From NCBI GenBank assembly GCA_002418835.1, contig DIEX01000006.1, forward strand, positions 1-64,000: a stretch of 64,000 nt of DNA, read 5' to 3'. Below are positions 17,478-26,983 of the stretch, piece after piece. A program made the position numbers and the translations under genes. Below the pieces are notes generated by a model. The model was not told the origin of the DNA. It worked only from the letters and a program-made list of their open reading frames with translations, and did no database searches. Within the stretch, counting starts at the first letter, position 1. Each line of letters begins with the position of its first letter. The DNA is from Spirochaetia bacterium UBA5763. Lineage in GTDB: Bacteria; Spirochaetota; UBA4802; UBA5550.

Positions 17478-18227
17478 TTAAACCTGCTTTTTTAAAACTG
17501 AAACAAGCTCCGGGAGTGTTTTCCCGGCAGAGCCCTGTATAAATATATCAGTACATGCGGATGTAAGCTCTGTTTCCTCGAGGTTGAACTCTATCACCTT
17601 CCCGCCATGATTTTTTACAATTCCCGGAATTCCCGCCGCAGGATAAACAACAGCAGAAGTTCCGACAACAAGAACAACATCCGCCTCTTCAGCATATTTC
17701 TGCGACTGGTGAAGGGCTTCCGGAGGAATCAACTCTCCGAAAAAAATCACGGATGGTTTGAGTATTTTACCGCACATTTCGCAGTGAGGAATGATTCTTT
17801 TATCTATGTCATATTCATCAGGGCTGTACTGCTCTCCGCACTGAAGGCATACAAGATTTTTCGCGTTTCCGTGATACTCAATAACATTGCTGCTCCCCGC
17901 CTCCTGGTGGAGATTGTCAATATTCTGGGTGATAACTGCTTTAAGCAGATTCATTTTTTCAAGTTCGGCCAGAGCAAGATGAGCCGGATTAGGCTTAGCC
18001 TTATCTGTCATCTCTATCAGCTCAAATATCATCTCCCATACTTTTTCAGGCATGCTTCTGAATGAGTATATAGACGCATAAACAGCTGGATCATACTTAT
18101 CCCACAATCCCCCCGAACTTCTGAAGTCAGGGATACCGCTTTCTACAGAAATACCCGCCCCGGTAAGGGCAATCATGCTTTTTGATTGTTTAATTATTGC
18201 TGCGGCTTCAGCTATTCCCGGTTTCAC
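17478..18227 (-). CDS. cobB: NAD-dependent protein deacylase, Sir2 family (CobB-like)
   Basis: The 249-residue sirtuin shows GAGISVESGIPDFRS (NAD binding), TQNIDNLHQEAG and EYHGN (catalytic His), a Cys4 zinc site (CLQCG and CEMCG), and GTSAVVYPAAGIP. It removes acyl groups from protein lysines using NAD+. The start is GTG at 18227 with AGGAGG five bases upstream. It is the first gene of the six-gene leftward operon running to ammecr1; a candidate promoter lies at 18334-18362. Confidence 0.93.
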   Translation of the reverse strand: MKPGIAEAAAIIKQSKSMIALTGAGISVESGIPDFRSSGGLWDKYDPAVYASIYSFRSMPEKVWEMIFELIEMTDKAKPNPAHLALAELEKMNLLKAVITQNIDNLHQEAGSSNVIEYHGNAKNLVCLQCGEQYSPDEYDIDKRIIPHCEMCGKILKPSVIFFGELIPPEALHQSQKYAEEADVVLVVGTSAVVYPAAGIPGIVKNHGGKVIEFNLEETELTSACTDIFIQGSAGKTLPELVSVLKKQV

Positions 18228-18333
18228 AAACCCTCCTAAAATTAATGCTTTTCCTGATAATATACATTACCTGAAACCGATTTGAGTTTTTTATTTTTTT
18301 CCGCCCGTCCGTGTTACTTATGGACAGAAAGAT

Positions 18334-18362
18334 ATTTAAAACCGCTAACATCATTGTGTCAA
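18334..18362 (-). promoter_or_regulatory. Candidate sigma-70 promoter of the sir2-mutL-coa operon
   Basis: On the minus strand a perfect TTGACA (complement of 18357-18362) is followed by 17 bp and TTAAAT (complement of 18334-18339). This would give a leader of about 100 nt before the sir2 GTG. Confidence 0.5.
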
Positions 18363-18434
18363 TTGAAAAATACGACATAATTGCCTGCTCAGCAGTAACT
18401 GATTGCAATTGTTATTTAATATCCCCTATTTGTA

Positions 18435-18464
18435 TTGACACATCAAAAGAATAAATAGTATATC
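18435..18464 (+). promoter_or_regulatory. Candidate sigma-70 promoter of the YgiT-type gene
   Basis: TTGACA at 18435-18440 is followed by an 18-bp spacer and TATATC at 18459-18464, about 85 bp upstream of the small zinc-finger gene. Together with the minus-strand promoter at 18334 it forms a divergent control region. The rest of the roughly 330-bp spacer shows nothing else. Confidence 0.5.
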
Positions 18465-18560
18465 AGATAATATTAACCGGGATACAAATTTCTACAGCCT
18501 TATTCTGTTTACAGTGTTTAGTAAACCGGCTGAACATAACATCATTATATGGAGCAAAAT

Positions 18561-18794
18561 ATGCAGTGTAAATGCGGTGGAGTACTTATTGAAGGAAAAA
18601 CGACATTCAGAACCAGCAATAAAAATTTTACTTTTATTCTTGAAAATATTCCTGCTAAAAAATGCATGAGATGTGATGAAGTCCAGATATCCGAGGAAAC
18701 AAAAGATAAACTGCAAAAGCTTGCCAACAGAATAGAAAGAGATTCCAATGAAATATTAACAGGAAGGCCTTCAGCCAATCTTTATGATTACTGA
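18561..18794 (+). CDS. YgiT-type zinc-finger protein (MqsA-like antitoxin N-domain)
   Basis: This 77-residue protein has CKCGG near the N-terminus and CMRCDE about 35 residues later, with IPAKKCMRCDEVQIS between them. This is the YgiT-type Cys4 zinc finger found in MqsA antitoxins and related small proteins. A helical tail follows but there is no helix-turn-helix DNA-binding domain. GGAG at 18551-18554 lies seven bases before the ATG at 18561, so this start is preferred over the ATG at 18549. No toxin gene (MqsR or DUF4258 type) was found beside it. Such genes normally pair with a toxin upstream. Confidence 0.75.
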   Translation: MQCKCGGVLIEGKTTFRTSNKNFTFILENIPAKKCMRCDEVQISEETKDKLQKLANRIERDSNEILTGRPSANLYDY

Positions 18795-18853
18795 TTCATG
18801 ATGCTATAAGTTTTAAATTTAAACCACAGAACAGGATAAAAAGTTCAAATAAT

Positions 18854-21676
18854 ATGGGATTTTTCTCCGGACACATCCATAAACTCTTTAATCTTTCATC
18901 TCCTGAAAGCAGCTTTGCGCACAGCAAAGTCGGTATATGGCAATGGGATATCTCAAATAATTATTTTAAAGTTAACAGTTTCTGGTACGAAAAGTTAGGA
19001 TTTGAAAAAAACAGGGCAAGAAAACTTGAACTTATACTTACCCTGATACACCCGGATGATCTTGAAAACATCAAAAAAGATCTCGAAAAATTCCTTGATC
19101 CCTCAAAAAAAATCGAGATCGATTTTGAACTCCGCATAAAAAAAAATGACGGCAGCTGGTTGTGGGTATACATAAACGGAAAAATTATTAAATACAGTAA
19201 TGGTAAACCTGCAAAGGCTGAAGGGATTCTGCTCGATATTACCCGCCAGAAAAAAATTGAGACAGTACTTCAGAATAAAAACAGTGAAATCGAAGCTCTG
19301 TATGAAGAGTCTGAAGCTCAGAATGAAGAGATGGCTGCCATGATGGATGAACTCCACCGCAACCAGATTCAGCTTGAGGAAGCTCACACCAGACTCAGCA
19401 TGAGTGAAGCCAAATTCCGGGATATAATAGATAAATCACCAATAGGCATTATACAGTCAACAATCGACGGGAAAATAGTCAACGCGAACATGGCCTTCTG
19501 CAAAAACTTCGGTTATGATTCACCTGAAGAACTTATGTCGCTCGTCAGTAACGCCTCTGAATTTTATAAGGATAAAGACTCAAGGGGGAAAATCCTCTCT
19601 GCGCTTCAGAAAGAAAACTTTGTATTTACACAGGATCTCACAGGCACCAGAAAAGACGGTTCTAACCTGAATGCCAATGTATACCTTATGCGCCTCACAG
19701 ATAAATTTACCGGAGAGGATTATCTTACTACATTTGTTGAAGATATCACAGAATTAAAAACATCCCAGCTTGAGCGTGACCTCTTCTTCAACAACTCCGG
19801 TGACCTTATGCTGATTCACACAATTAAAGGAAGAATCAAACAGGCAAACCCGGTCTGGGAGGATATCCTTGGCTGGACTCCTGATGAACTTAAACTGATG
19901 AATCTCGGCCGGATTCTGCACCCTGATGACATCGAAAAGACATCTGAATTCGGAAGTATCCTGCAGAATAAACACTCCAGAATGAATATTACAAACCGTT
20001 ACATCACAAAAAATGGAGAATACAGAACTATCCGCTGGGCAAGCACTCTGTTTAAAGATGATAACCTTGTATTTTCATCAGGGAGAGATGAAACCGAAAG
20101 ATATGAAGCAGAGATGGAACTCCAGAAGATGTGGGACAGGCTTGACCTCGCTTTAAAGAGCGGAACTATCGGTCTGTGGGATTTCAACATGCAGAAAAAT
20201 ACGCTTTCCTTTAACAGCAACCTTGCTGAAATAGTGGGTTTCAGCAGCATTGATAATGTTTCAGCTAAATGGCAGCAGTATATACATGAAGATGACTTTA
20301 AATCTTCAGCAAGAGCCATAATGGATCTGATAAACGGGAAAAAGGAGAGCTACGTTGATCAGTACAGGCTCAAGCTTACAGATGGAAGTTACAGGTGGAT
20401 CTTCTCCAGAGGGAAAATTGTTGAACGGGATACGTATGGTAAACCGATCCGCATTGCAGGCTCAATTACTGACATTACGGAACAGAAGGAGGCTGAAACA
20501 AGAAGGCTTGCCCTTGAATACCAGATGCTTCAGGCTCAGAAACTGGAAAGCCTCGGACTCCTGGCTGGCGGCATAGCGCATGATTTTAACAATCTCCTTA
20601 CAGCTATTCTCGGGAATGCTGACATGCTGCTTTATGAACTGCCGGATCACCTTCCGGTTCAGCAGAAACTTATCGATATAAGAAAAGCAGCAAGAAGAGC
20701 AAGTGAGCTTACCAGGCAGATGCTGGCCTACTCAGGGAAGAGCACATTCACAACCGAAGTAATTGACCTGAACAGCCTCATAGATGAGTTGAGTTCTCTT
20801 TTTGATATATCTATTTCTAAAAAAGTGAAAATCAGCTACGAGCTTGATGAGAAAATCCCCTGTATTACAGGTGATCCCGCGCAGATAAGCCAGATACTTA
20901 TGAATCTTGTGCTCAACGCTTCAGAAGCCATTGAAAATAATGGTGAAGTCAGAATCAGTACATCATTGAAAGAATGCAGTACGGCTGAAATTAATTCACT
21001 GACTCTAAGCAGCAATATGCTCCCCGGGACTTATCTTATTCTTGAAGTTTCAGACAACGGCTCTGGCATACCGCAGGATAAGATTAAGCAGATATTCGAT
21101 CCTTTTTACACAACTAAATTCACAGGCAGAGGACTTGGACTTGCGGCTGTATCAGGAATTATACGCAGCCATAATGCCGGACTACTTGCACAAAGCACGA
21201 TTGATGAAGGAACAACTTTCAGGATTTACTTTCAACCCACACAGGATCAGCCTTCCGTTCAATGTGTTGAAGAGAAAAAACCTGTTGATCGGCAGAAGAA
21301 ACATGTAACTGTACTTGTTGCTGATGACGAATCTTATATAAGAAGCCTTACATCAAGGATGCTTAAAACCGCAGGTTTTGATGTTCTCCTTGCAGAAAAC
21401 GGTATTGATGCAATCAGAACCTTCAGGGAAAATATAGATACTGTCCGCTGTATTATTCTTGACCTCACCATGCCGGAGATGGATGGACATGAAGCGCTGA
21501 TTGAACTGAGGAAAATTAATAATAAACTCCCGATAATAATAAGCAGCGGGTACAGTGAAGTTGATATTACATCACAGTTTGAAGGTGAAAACATTTCAGG
21601 CTTCCTTCAGAAACCATACCAGTTTGATGAACTTCTTCTTATTATCGAAAAGGCGATAAAAAACCAGTCTAAATAA
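18854..21676 (+). CDS. Hybrid sensor histidine kinase with four PAS domains and a receiver
   Basis: The 940-residue protein lacks membrane segments and so is probably cytoplasmic. The order is PAS at about 24-134, coiled coil 135-185, PAS 187-300, PAS 306-415, PAS 430-545, the dimerisation/phosphoacceptor region with GGIAHDFNNLL (His576), the ATPase domain with MNLVLNASEA (N box), DNGSGIP and GRGLGLAAV, and a C-terminal receiver at about 816-935 with LVADDE, ILDLTMPEMDG (phosphoacceptor Asp870) and a conserved lysine in LQKPY. No output-domain regulator adjoins, so the phosphate target is unknown. It lies 59 bp after the zinc-finger gene. Confidence 0.94.
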   Translation: MGFFSGHIHKLFNLSSPESSFAHSKVGIWQWDISNNYFKVNSFWYEKLGFEKNRARKLELILTLIHPDDLENIKKDLEKFLDPSKKIEIDFELRIKKNDGSWLWVYINGKIIKYSNGKPAKAEGILLDITRQKKIETVLQNKNSEIEALYEESEAQNEEMAAMMDELHRNQIQLEEAHTRLSMSEAKFRDIIDKSPIGIIQSTIDGKIVNANMAFCKNFGYDSPEELMSLVSNASEFYKDKDSRGKILSALQKENFVFTQDLTGTRKDGSNLNANVYLMRLTDKFTGEDYLTTFVEDITELKTSQLERDLFFNNSGDLMLIHTIKGRIKQANPVWEDILGWTPDELKLMNLGRILHPDDIEKTSEFGSILQNKHSRMNITNRYITKNGEYRTIRWASTLFKDDNLVFSSGRDETERYEAEMELQKMWDRLDLALKSGTIGLWDFNMQKNTLSFNSNLAEIVGFSSIDNVSAKWQQYIHEDDFKSSARAIMDLINGKKESYVDQYRLKLTDGSYRWIFSRGKIVERDTYGKPIRIAGSITDITEQKEAETRRLALEYQMLQAQKLESLGLLAGGIAHDFNNLLTAILGNADMLLYELPDHLPVQQKLIDIRKAARRASELTRQMLAYSGKSTFTTEVIDLNSLIDELSSLFDISISKKVKISYELDEKIPCITGDPAQISQILMNLVLNASEAIENNGEVRISTSLKECSTAEINSLTLSSNMLPGTYLILEVSDNGSGIPQDKIKQIFDPFYTTKFTGRGLGLAAVSGIIRSHNAGLLAQSTIDEGTTFRIYFQPTQDQPSVQCVEEKKPVDRQKKHVTVLVADDESYIRSLTSRMLKTAGFDVLLAENGIDAIRTFRENIDTVRCIILDLTMPEMDGHEALIELRKINNKLPIIISSGYSEVDITSQFEGENISGFLQKPYQFDELLLIIEKAIKNQSK

Positions 21677-21684
21677 TTGTGCAT

Positions 21685-21715
21685 CAAAAAAGAGACGCAA
21701 TAATATACGTCTCTT
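21685..21715 (-). terminator. Intrinsic terminator of glnS
   Basis: The minus strand reads AAGAGACG (complement of 21708-21715), a 10-nt loop, CGTCTCTT, then a T-run (complement of 21685-21690). It lies 25 bp past the glnS stop. The stem also follows the kinase gene but lacks a T-run in that direction. Confidence 0.8.
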
Positions 21716-21740
21716 CATATGATTCCCCTGTTTATAAAAA

Positions 21741-23435
21741 TTACTTCCCTGCTATTTTCGACCATGAATCTTTTAAAGAGACAGTCCTGTTAAAAACCGG
21801 AAGTGAATCAGTAGAATCCTGATCCATACAGAAATAACCTGTCCTGTCAAACTGAAACCTGTCGCCTGGTTTTGCGTCCTTAATAAAGGGCTCGACGAAT
21901 GCTGACGCTGTTTTGAGTGAATCGGGATTAAGATTAGCCTTGTAATCCTCACCTTCAGCAAGGTCATCAGGATTCTCTTTTGTGAAAAGATGATCATAAA
22001 GCCTTATCCCGCAGCTTACAGCCTGTGCCGCTGATACCCAGTGTATTGTCCCTTTGACCTTGCGGCCATCCTGAGACCACCCCCCATGTGTCGATGGATC
22101 ATAAGTGCAGTGAATCTCTGTTACATTGCCATCAGTATCTTTTACAAAAGATTCGCATTTTATATAGTAGGCATGCTTAAAACGGACTTCCGCTCCGGGA
22201 GCGAGCCTGAAATAACCCTTGGGGGGAACCTCCATAAAATCAGTCCTTTCAATATAAAGCTCGCGGGTGAACGGCATCTCCCTCTTCCCCATGCTTTCAT
22301 CTTCCGGATTATTTACAGCTTCAACATACTCAACTTTCCCCTCAGGGTAATTATCGATGATCACCTTAACGGGGTCTATTACTGCCATTACTCTCTGCGC
22401 ACGTTTATTAAGGTCTTCTCGCAGGCAGTGTTCGAGCATTGCTATATCCACCATGTTATCAGCTTTTGCCACACCTATCCGGTCGGCAAAATCACGGATA
22501 GCTTCAGGAGTGTAGCCCCTTCTGCGGAGCCCTGCGATTGTGGGCATACGTGGATCATCCCAGCCGCTAACATAATTTTTTGTGACAAGCTCCAGGAGTT
22601 TTCTTTTGCTCATTACTGTATATGAAAGATTAAGACGTGCAAATTCTATCTGTCGCGGTTTGTGAGGAGTATCTGTTTCATTCACAACCCAGTCATACAG
22701 TGGCCTGTTATTCTCAAATTCCAGAGTACAGATTGAGTGTGTTATATTTTCAATTGAGTCGGACAGAGGGTGAGCGAAATCATACATCGGGTAGATGCAC
22801 CATGCGTCGCCTGTCCTGTGGTGATGTGAACGCTGTATCCTGTAGAGCACCGGATCTCTCATTACTATATATCCGGAGCTCATATCTATTTTCGCGCGGA
22901 GAGTTTTCTCTCCATCCTTAAATTCCCCATTTCTCATACGCTGAAAAAGATCGATGTTCTCCTCAACTGTGCGGTTTCTCCAGGGACTCTCTTTACCCGG
23001 CTGTTTCAGTGTACCTCTGTATTCTCTCATCTGGTCAGCAGTGAGGTCGCATACATAAGCCTTCCCTTTTTTAATCAGGACTACAGCAAAATCATAGAGT
23101 TTTTCGTAATAATCCGAAGCGTAGTAAAGCCTTTCCTCCCAGTCAAAACCGAGCCACCTGACATCACCCTGAATGGAATCAACATATTCAGTCTCTTCTT
23201 TTGACGGGTTGGTATCATCAAACCTGAGATTGCAGGTTCCTTTAAATTCATTCGCAATACCGAAATTGAGACAAATTGACTTGGCGTGGCCTATATGAAG
23301 ATATCCGTTGGGTTCCGGGGGGAATCTTGTGGCAACAGTATCATGTTTACCTGTTCTTAAATCCTCCCTGATAATCTCCTTGATAAAGTTCGATTTACCT
23401 GTTTCGTTTCCTGCCGGTGTACCATTTTCACTCAT
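21741..23435 (-). CDS. glnS: Glutaminyl-tRNA synthetase
   Basis: The 564-residue class I synthetase has RFPPEPNGYLHIGHAKSI (HIGH motif), DDTNP, and VMSKRKLLEL (KMSKS-type loop), together with the two GlnRS anticodon-binding beta-barrels at the C-terminus, ending DSLPVFNRTVSLKDSW. It charges tRNA-Gln directly. A separate GluRS is present at 31132, so a direct Gln-charging route is encoded. It has an N-terminal extension of about 15 polar residues. It is a single-gene unit with its own terminator. Confidence 0.96.
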   Translation of the reverse strand: MSENGTPAGNETGKSNFIKEIIREDLRTGKHDTVATRFPPEPNGYLHIGHAKSICLNFGIANEFKGTCNLRFDDTNPSKEETEYVDSIQGDVRWLGFDWEERLYYASDYYEKLYDFAVVLIKKGKAYVCDLTADQMREYRGTLKQPGKESPWRNRTVEENIDLFQRMRNGEFKDGEKTLRAKIDMSSGYIVMRDPVLYRIQRSHHHRTGDAWCIYPMYDFAHPLSDSIENITHSICTLEFENNRPLYDWVVNETDTPHKPRQIEFARLNLSYTVMSKRKLLELVTKNYVSGWDDPRMPTIAGLRRRGYTPEAIRDFADRIGVAKADNMVDIAMLEHCLREDLNKRAQRVMAVIDPVKVIIDNYPEGKVEYVEAVNNPEDESMGKREMPFTRELYIERTDFMEVPPKGYFRLAPGAEVRFKHAYYIKCESFVKDTDGNVTEIHCTYDPSTHGGWSQDGRKVKGTIHWVSAAQAVSCGIRLYDHLFTKENPDDLAEGEDYKANLNPDSLKTASAFVEPFIKDAKPGDRFQFDRTGYFCMDQDSTDSLPVFNRTVSLKDSWSKIAGK

Positions 23436-23534
23436 GACTTAAACTCCGATGAATCAAAAATATGAGTCATATCTTACGCAGACTGTTCAATTATCAAGTA
23501 AATTATAATCCTCAATTATTATTTAACAGGAATG

Positions 23535-25010
23535 TTACCCTGCACTGTATTTCTCCATATCAGTGGAGGTTTCCATCAGCATTCGCGCAATCCCCTGCCC
23601 TTCAAGAGCAGTCATCCTGTTGCTCTCAGTTACCTTGCAGGCTTCAGAGGCCGTGGCAACTGTTTTCTCGCTGAAAAGTGTAATGTGATTTATATCCTGA
23701 ACAATTTTAATGTTGTTTTCTTTAATCCCGTTTATACTCTGCATAACATCAGATGATTTCTGCCGTACAGACTGCATACTTGAAAGGATACCCTGAAAAA
23801 CTTCTCCAGTATCATGTATCAGGCTGTTTTGAACTGTATTTGCCGAAGTGAGCTCCTTTACCGCATCAAGAGATTCATCCACACGGCGTTTCATTTCATT
23901 CAGAATTCCGCCGATATTTTCAGCAGACTCCCTGCTCTGGTCAGCAAGCTTTGAAATTTCATCAGCAACAACAGCAAAACCACGGCCTGCTTCTCCCGCA
24001 CGGGCAGCTTCAATTGACGCATTCAGCGAAAGGAGATTTGTCTTGTCGGAAATATCGCGTATAATATCAATAATGTTTCTGATTTCATCGGACTGTTTCA
24101 GAAGTTCTGCAATGGTGAGATTCACCCTGTCCCCCCCTTTCTGCACAGCGGTTGTATTATCAGTAAGTCCTTCAACCAGTTTAAGCGCGTCAGTAACTTT
24201 TTTCGTAGTTGCACCGGATTCGCTCCCCATCTCTGAGGCAAGCTTCATACACTGTTCAATGCTCCCCCCTACGTCACTGCTTAATTGAAGCTGATTCTGA
24301 AGATTGCCTGTGATGGAACCTGTCTCGGAGGTAATCTCGTTTACCGCTGACGAAACGCTCCCTGATGAAGCCGCAAGCCTTTCAAGAATTTCGTGGGCCT
24401 GCCTGGAATTTTCAATAAGAACTCCTGCTGATTTAATTATATCAGCGATAAGATTTCTCTGTTTATCCTTCTCCTCTTCAATTATATTTATTTTATCTGT
24501 ATTTATTTCATTGGATATCTTTGTGGTGATGATATAAACTATTGCAAATAATATCACACAGGCCATCTGTATCGTATAATCTGTAGTAGTGGCTTTATCC
24601 CTCAGGCCGACCCATACCGTGAGATAAGCCACCCGCAATGCATTAATTATTACCATTGTTAAACAGCTTATCTTCATCAGCTTCAGGTCAAAATAGAGAA
24701 GATAAATTGAAAGCATGGGGAGTATATAAACAAAAACCATTGTTCTTGTTGTACTGAAAATGGTAAAAGAATAGAGTACAAAATATCCTGACAGAGTTAT
24801 TATCTTGATGATTTCATTCTCTTTATTGCGGAAAAAAACTATTGTAGCAATTGCCATTGGAAGAATCATGATTGTAAAAAAAACCAGAACAAATTCGAGG
24901 GTTCTTCCACCTTTAAAATATTCTGAAATATAGCCGAAAAGCAAAAATGAATCAAGAATCCAGTTAATTATAAGGACATATCTGTTAATTCTGGAAATTG
25001 AACCTTCCAT
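23535..25010 (-). CDS. Methyl-accepting chemotaxis protein with multi-pass membrane N-terminus
   Basis: The 491-residue protein has about six hydrophobic helices in residues 1-175 and no large periplasmic ligand-binding loop. A coiled coil follows, then the MCP signalling domain with the conserved hairpin tip DKTNLLSLNASIEAARAGEA and GRGFAVVADEISKLADQS. There is no classic HAMP domain. The receptor would sense a membrane or intramembrane cue, or bind a partner, and pass the signal to CheA/CheW. It is separated from glnS by 99 bp. The last residues lack a CheR-tethering pentapeptide. Confidence 0.92.
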   Translation of the reverse strand: MEGSISRINRYVLIINWILDSFLLFGYISEYFKGGRTLEFVLVFFTIMILPMAIATIVFFRNKENEIIKIITLSGYFVLYSFTIFSTTRTMVFVYILPMLSIYLLYFDLKLMKISCLTMVIINALRVAYLTVWVGLRDKATTTDYTIQMACVILFAIVYIITTKISNEINTDKINIIEEEKDKQRNLIADIIKSAGVLIENSRQAHEILERLAASSGSVSSAVNEITSETGSITGNLQNQLQLSSDVGGSIEQCMKLASEMGSESGATTKKVTDALKLVEGLTDNTTAVQKGGDRVNLTIAELLKQSDEIRNIIDIIRDISDKTNLLSLNASIEAARAGEAGRGFAVVADEISKLADQSRESAENIGGILNEMKRRVDESLDAVKELTSANTVQNSLIHDTGEVFQGILSSMQSVRQKSSDVMQSINGIKENNIKIVQDINHITLFSEKTVATASEACKVTESNRMTALEGQGIARMLMETSTDMEKYSAG

Positions 25011-25166
25011 AAAATAAAAACTCCGGAAACGAGGATTGAGAGGTAAAAAACCGCCATTAAGTATAATATAATCAATTAAATAGCGGAATCAAACTGACAG
25101 GTGGGTACAGTAAAAATGACGGGAATTTAGTCAATCATTAAAAAGTGTCAGATGCGAAGCTGAGAA

Positions 25167-26657
25167 TCAATGCTCTTTATTTGGAACATAGATATAATAC
25201 AAACCGAAATTCTCTTTGTAAGAATAAGCACGGTGAACATGATTCATAAAATTTCTGCCGAAGTGGCTGTAGTCATACCATTCAGGAATCCATGGCGCCA
25301 GCGGATTCTGATCAAAAACCACTGCATCAAATTCCCTGTTATCAACCCTTTTAAAAAAATCCTTCAGCAGTTCAGGTTTTTCCATATCGATAATTCTGAA
25401 CATAAAGGGATCGAGATGATAAATATATTTCTTCATCATTACAGGGAGCCAGGGATTCTGCGCGAAGATAAACTTTTTGTCTTTAAGGAATTCTGCTGTT
25501 TTGTTTATATGGAGAAGAAAAGGTTCCTTTTTGTAAATTTGCCTCAACCCGTGACTGTTAATGAAAAAAGCAATGAGGATAACAGCAGCGCTGCATTTAA
25601 TCACAGTTGACGGTGTGAGTTTATACTCACGGATAACACCTGCAATTACCAGAACTGAAGCTATGTGGAGATCAATGAGATGATTCCCCACAATCCCCTC
25701 TGACCCGAAAATAAAAATAGTTACAGCAAGAGTGACAGCCATATAAAGAGCGTATTGTGACTTAACAATATCTCTCCCTTTAAAAATCATTGCAGCGAGC
25801 GCAGCAGTAAAAACAACAAGCACAGCATTATCTGTACCTGTTACACAGCTCATAAAATTAAATGGCGACTTAATAAATTTAACAATAGTTGTTCCGCCGG
25901 AAGCACAGAGGGTAAAAATCTCAAGCAGTCTACCGGAGGAGAGAAACTGTATACCAAGAATAAAAATTACAGTGATACCGGTAAATATACCGGCGAATTT
26001 ATAGGCATCTTTTTTTCTGTTATTGAAAAACAGCCACAGTACAACAGTCGTAATCCCGTAAACAGAAGTAATTTTAGCCATCACTGTAAGTGAGAATAAC
26101 AGAGACGCGATAATCATCCTCGACACCTTATTGTCATAAGAGAGAGCAAAGTATAAACCAAGCACATTAAGAGCGGCAGCAAGGATATCCCCCCTTACAG
26201 CAGTCATTGCGGTAATAAGATTGTTGCTGCACAGCAGAAGTGTAATCAGTAAAAGTGATGAAATAAAACTGATTCCGGTTTTTTTAAGTATAAGTGATAC
26301 AGCCGCTATTAAAACAGCGGATGACACAAGACTTAGAATATGCCCTGTAAAAAAAACATCACCCGTAAGTTTAATAATCCCCGCATGCAGAACAAAATAT
26401 AGAGGCATCCACCTTGTGCCTCCGGTGCCAATAATATCATCAACAATCGGCCTGTAAAATATACCATTAGAAAGATCAACTGCCAGAGCAGCCCATGAAC
26501 CGGAGACCTGCTCAAGGAAATGCCCCTGGAAAGCAAAAACAATTCTTATTATAAACAAAGCAATTGTGAGGCCCAGGAAAGAGAAAGCTATCAATTTATC
26601 AAATCTGCTGTTCCGGTCACAAGGGAGTATTTCATCAGTTTTAATCTGTCTGTTCAT
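25167..26657 (-). CDS. Polytopic membrane protein, glycosyltransferase 39/ArnT-like
   Basis: The protein, of 496 residues from the ATG at 26657 (GGAA upstream) or 514 from the ATG at 26711, has about ten to eleven membrane helices and a soluble C-terminal domain of about 110 residues. The arrangement, with a conserved Asp in the first periplasmic loop (VDDIIGTGGTRWMPLY), fits GT-C-fold transferases that use polyprenyl-phosphate sugars. The acceptor is unknown. It is a single leftward gene with no other glycan genes nearby. Confidence 0.6.
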   Translation of the reverse strand: MNRQIKTDEILPCDRNSRFDKLIAFSFLGLTIALFIIRIVFAFQGHFLEQVSGSWAALAVDLSNGIFYRPIVDDIIGTGGTRWMPLYFVLHAGIIKLTGDVFFTGHILSLVSSAVLIAAVSLILKKTGISFISSLLLITLLLCSNNLITAMTAVRGDILAAALNVLGLYFALSYDNKVSRMIIASLLFSLTVMAKITSVYGITTVVLWLFFNNRKKDAYKFAGIFTGITVIFILGIQFLSSGRLLEIFTLCASGGTTIVKFIKSPFNFMSCVTGTDNAVLVVFTAALAAMIFKGRDIVKSQYALYMAVTLAVTIFIFGSEGIVGNHLIDLHIASVLVIAGVIREYKLTPSTVIKCSAAVILIAFFINSHGLRQIYKKEPFLLHINKTAEFLKDKKFIFAQNPWLPVMMKKYIYHLDPFMFRIIDMEKPELLKDFFKRVDNREFDAVVFDQNPLAPWIPEWYDYSHFGRNFMNHVHRAYSYKENFGLYYIYVPNKEH

Positions 26658-26785
26658 AATTTCCGTACATGTTTTCATTAAATAATCGAATGAAGCGATA
26701 AAAATATACATAAATGACCGGATTTATCTGAATTGCAAACACTTTTTTATTGTCATATAATCTCAAAAAGCATCACAAAACCGGT

Positions 26786-26819
26786 CTTTTGCTCAAAAAA
26801 AGTGCAAAAAAAGCAAAAG
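26786..26819 (+). repeat. Inverted repeat upstream of the lipoprotein gene
   Basis: CTTTTGCT (26786-26793) and AGCAAAAG (26812-26819) form perfect 8-bp arms around an A-rich 18-nt loop. No T-run follows, so an operator or mRNA structure is as likely as a terminator. The region 26712-26983 otherwise has only a weak TTGACC at 26845-26850 with TATTTT 16 bp downstream as a possible promoter for the lipoprotein gene. Confidence 0.4.
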
Positions 26820-26983
26820 GCTGCTCTATTACTCTATTTTTTTCTTGACCACGATTTAAATAACACTATTTTATAGTAAATTTTAGCCCGGATGTGCTGC
26901 TCTTTTATTCAAGTACACATCGCAAGCTTAAAACTAAAAATTTAAAACTATAAAAATTTAATTACGTCAGGGGAGTGTAAAAT

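Noticed and set aside
18208..18716. Minus-strand short ORFs beside the YgiT gene, tested as a toxin
   Set aside because: They lie antisense to the real gene or its promoter and show no toxin motif.
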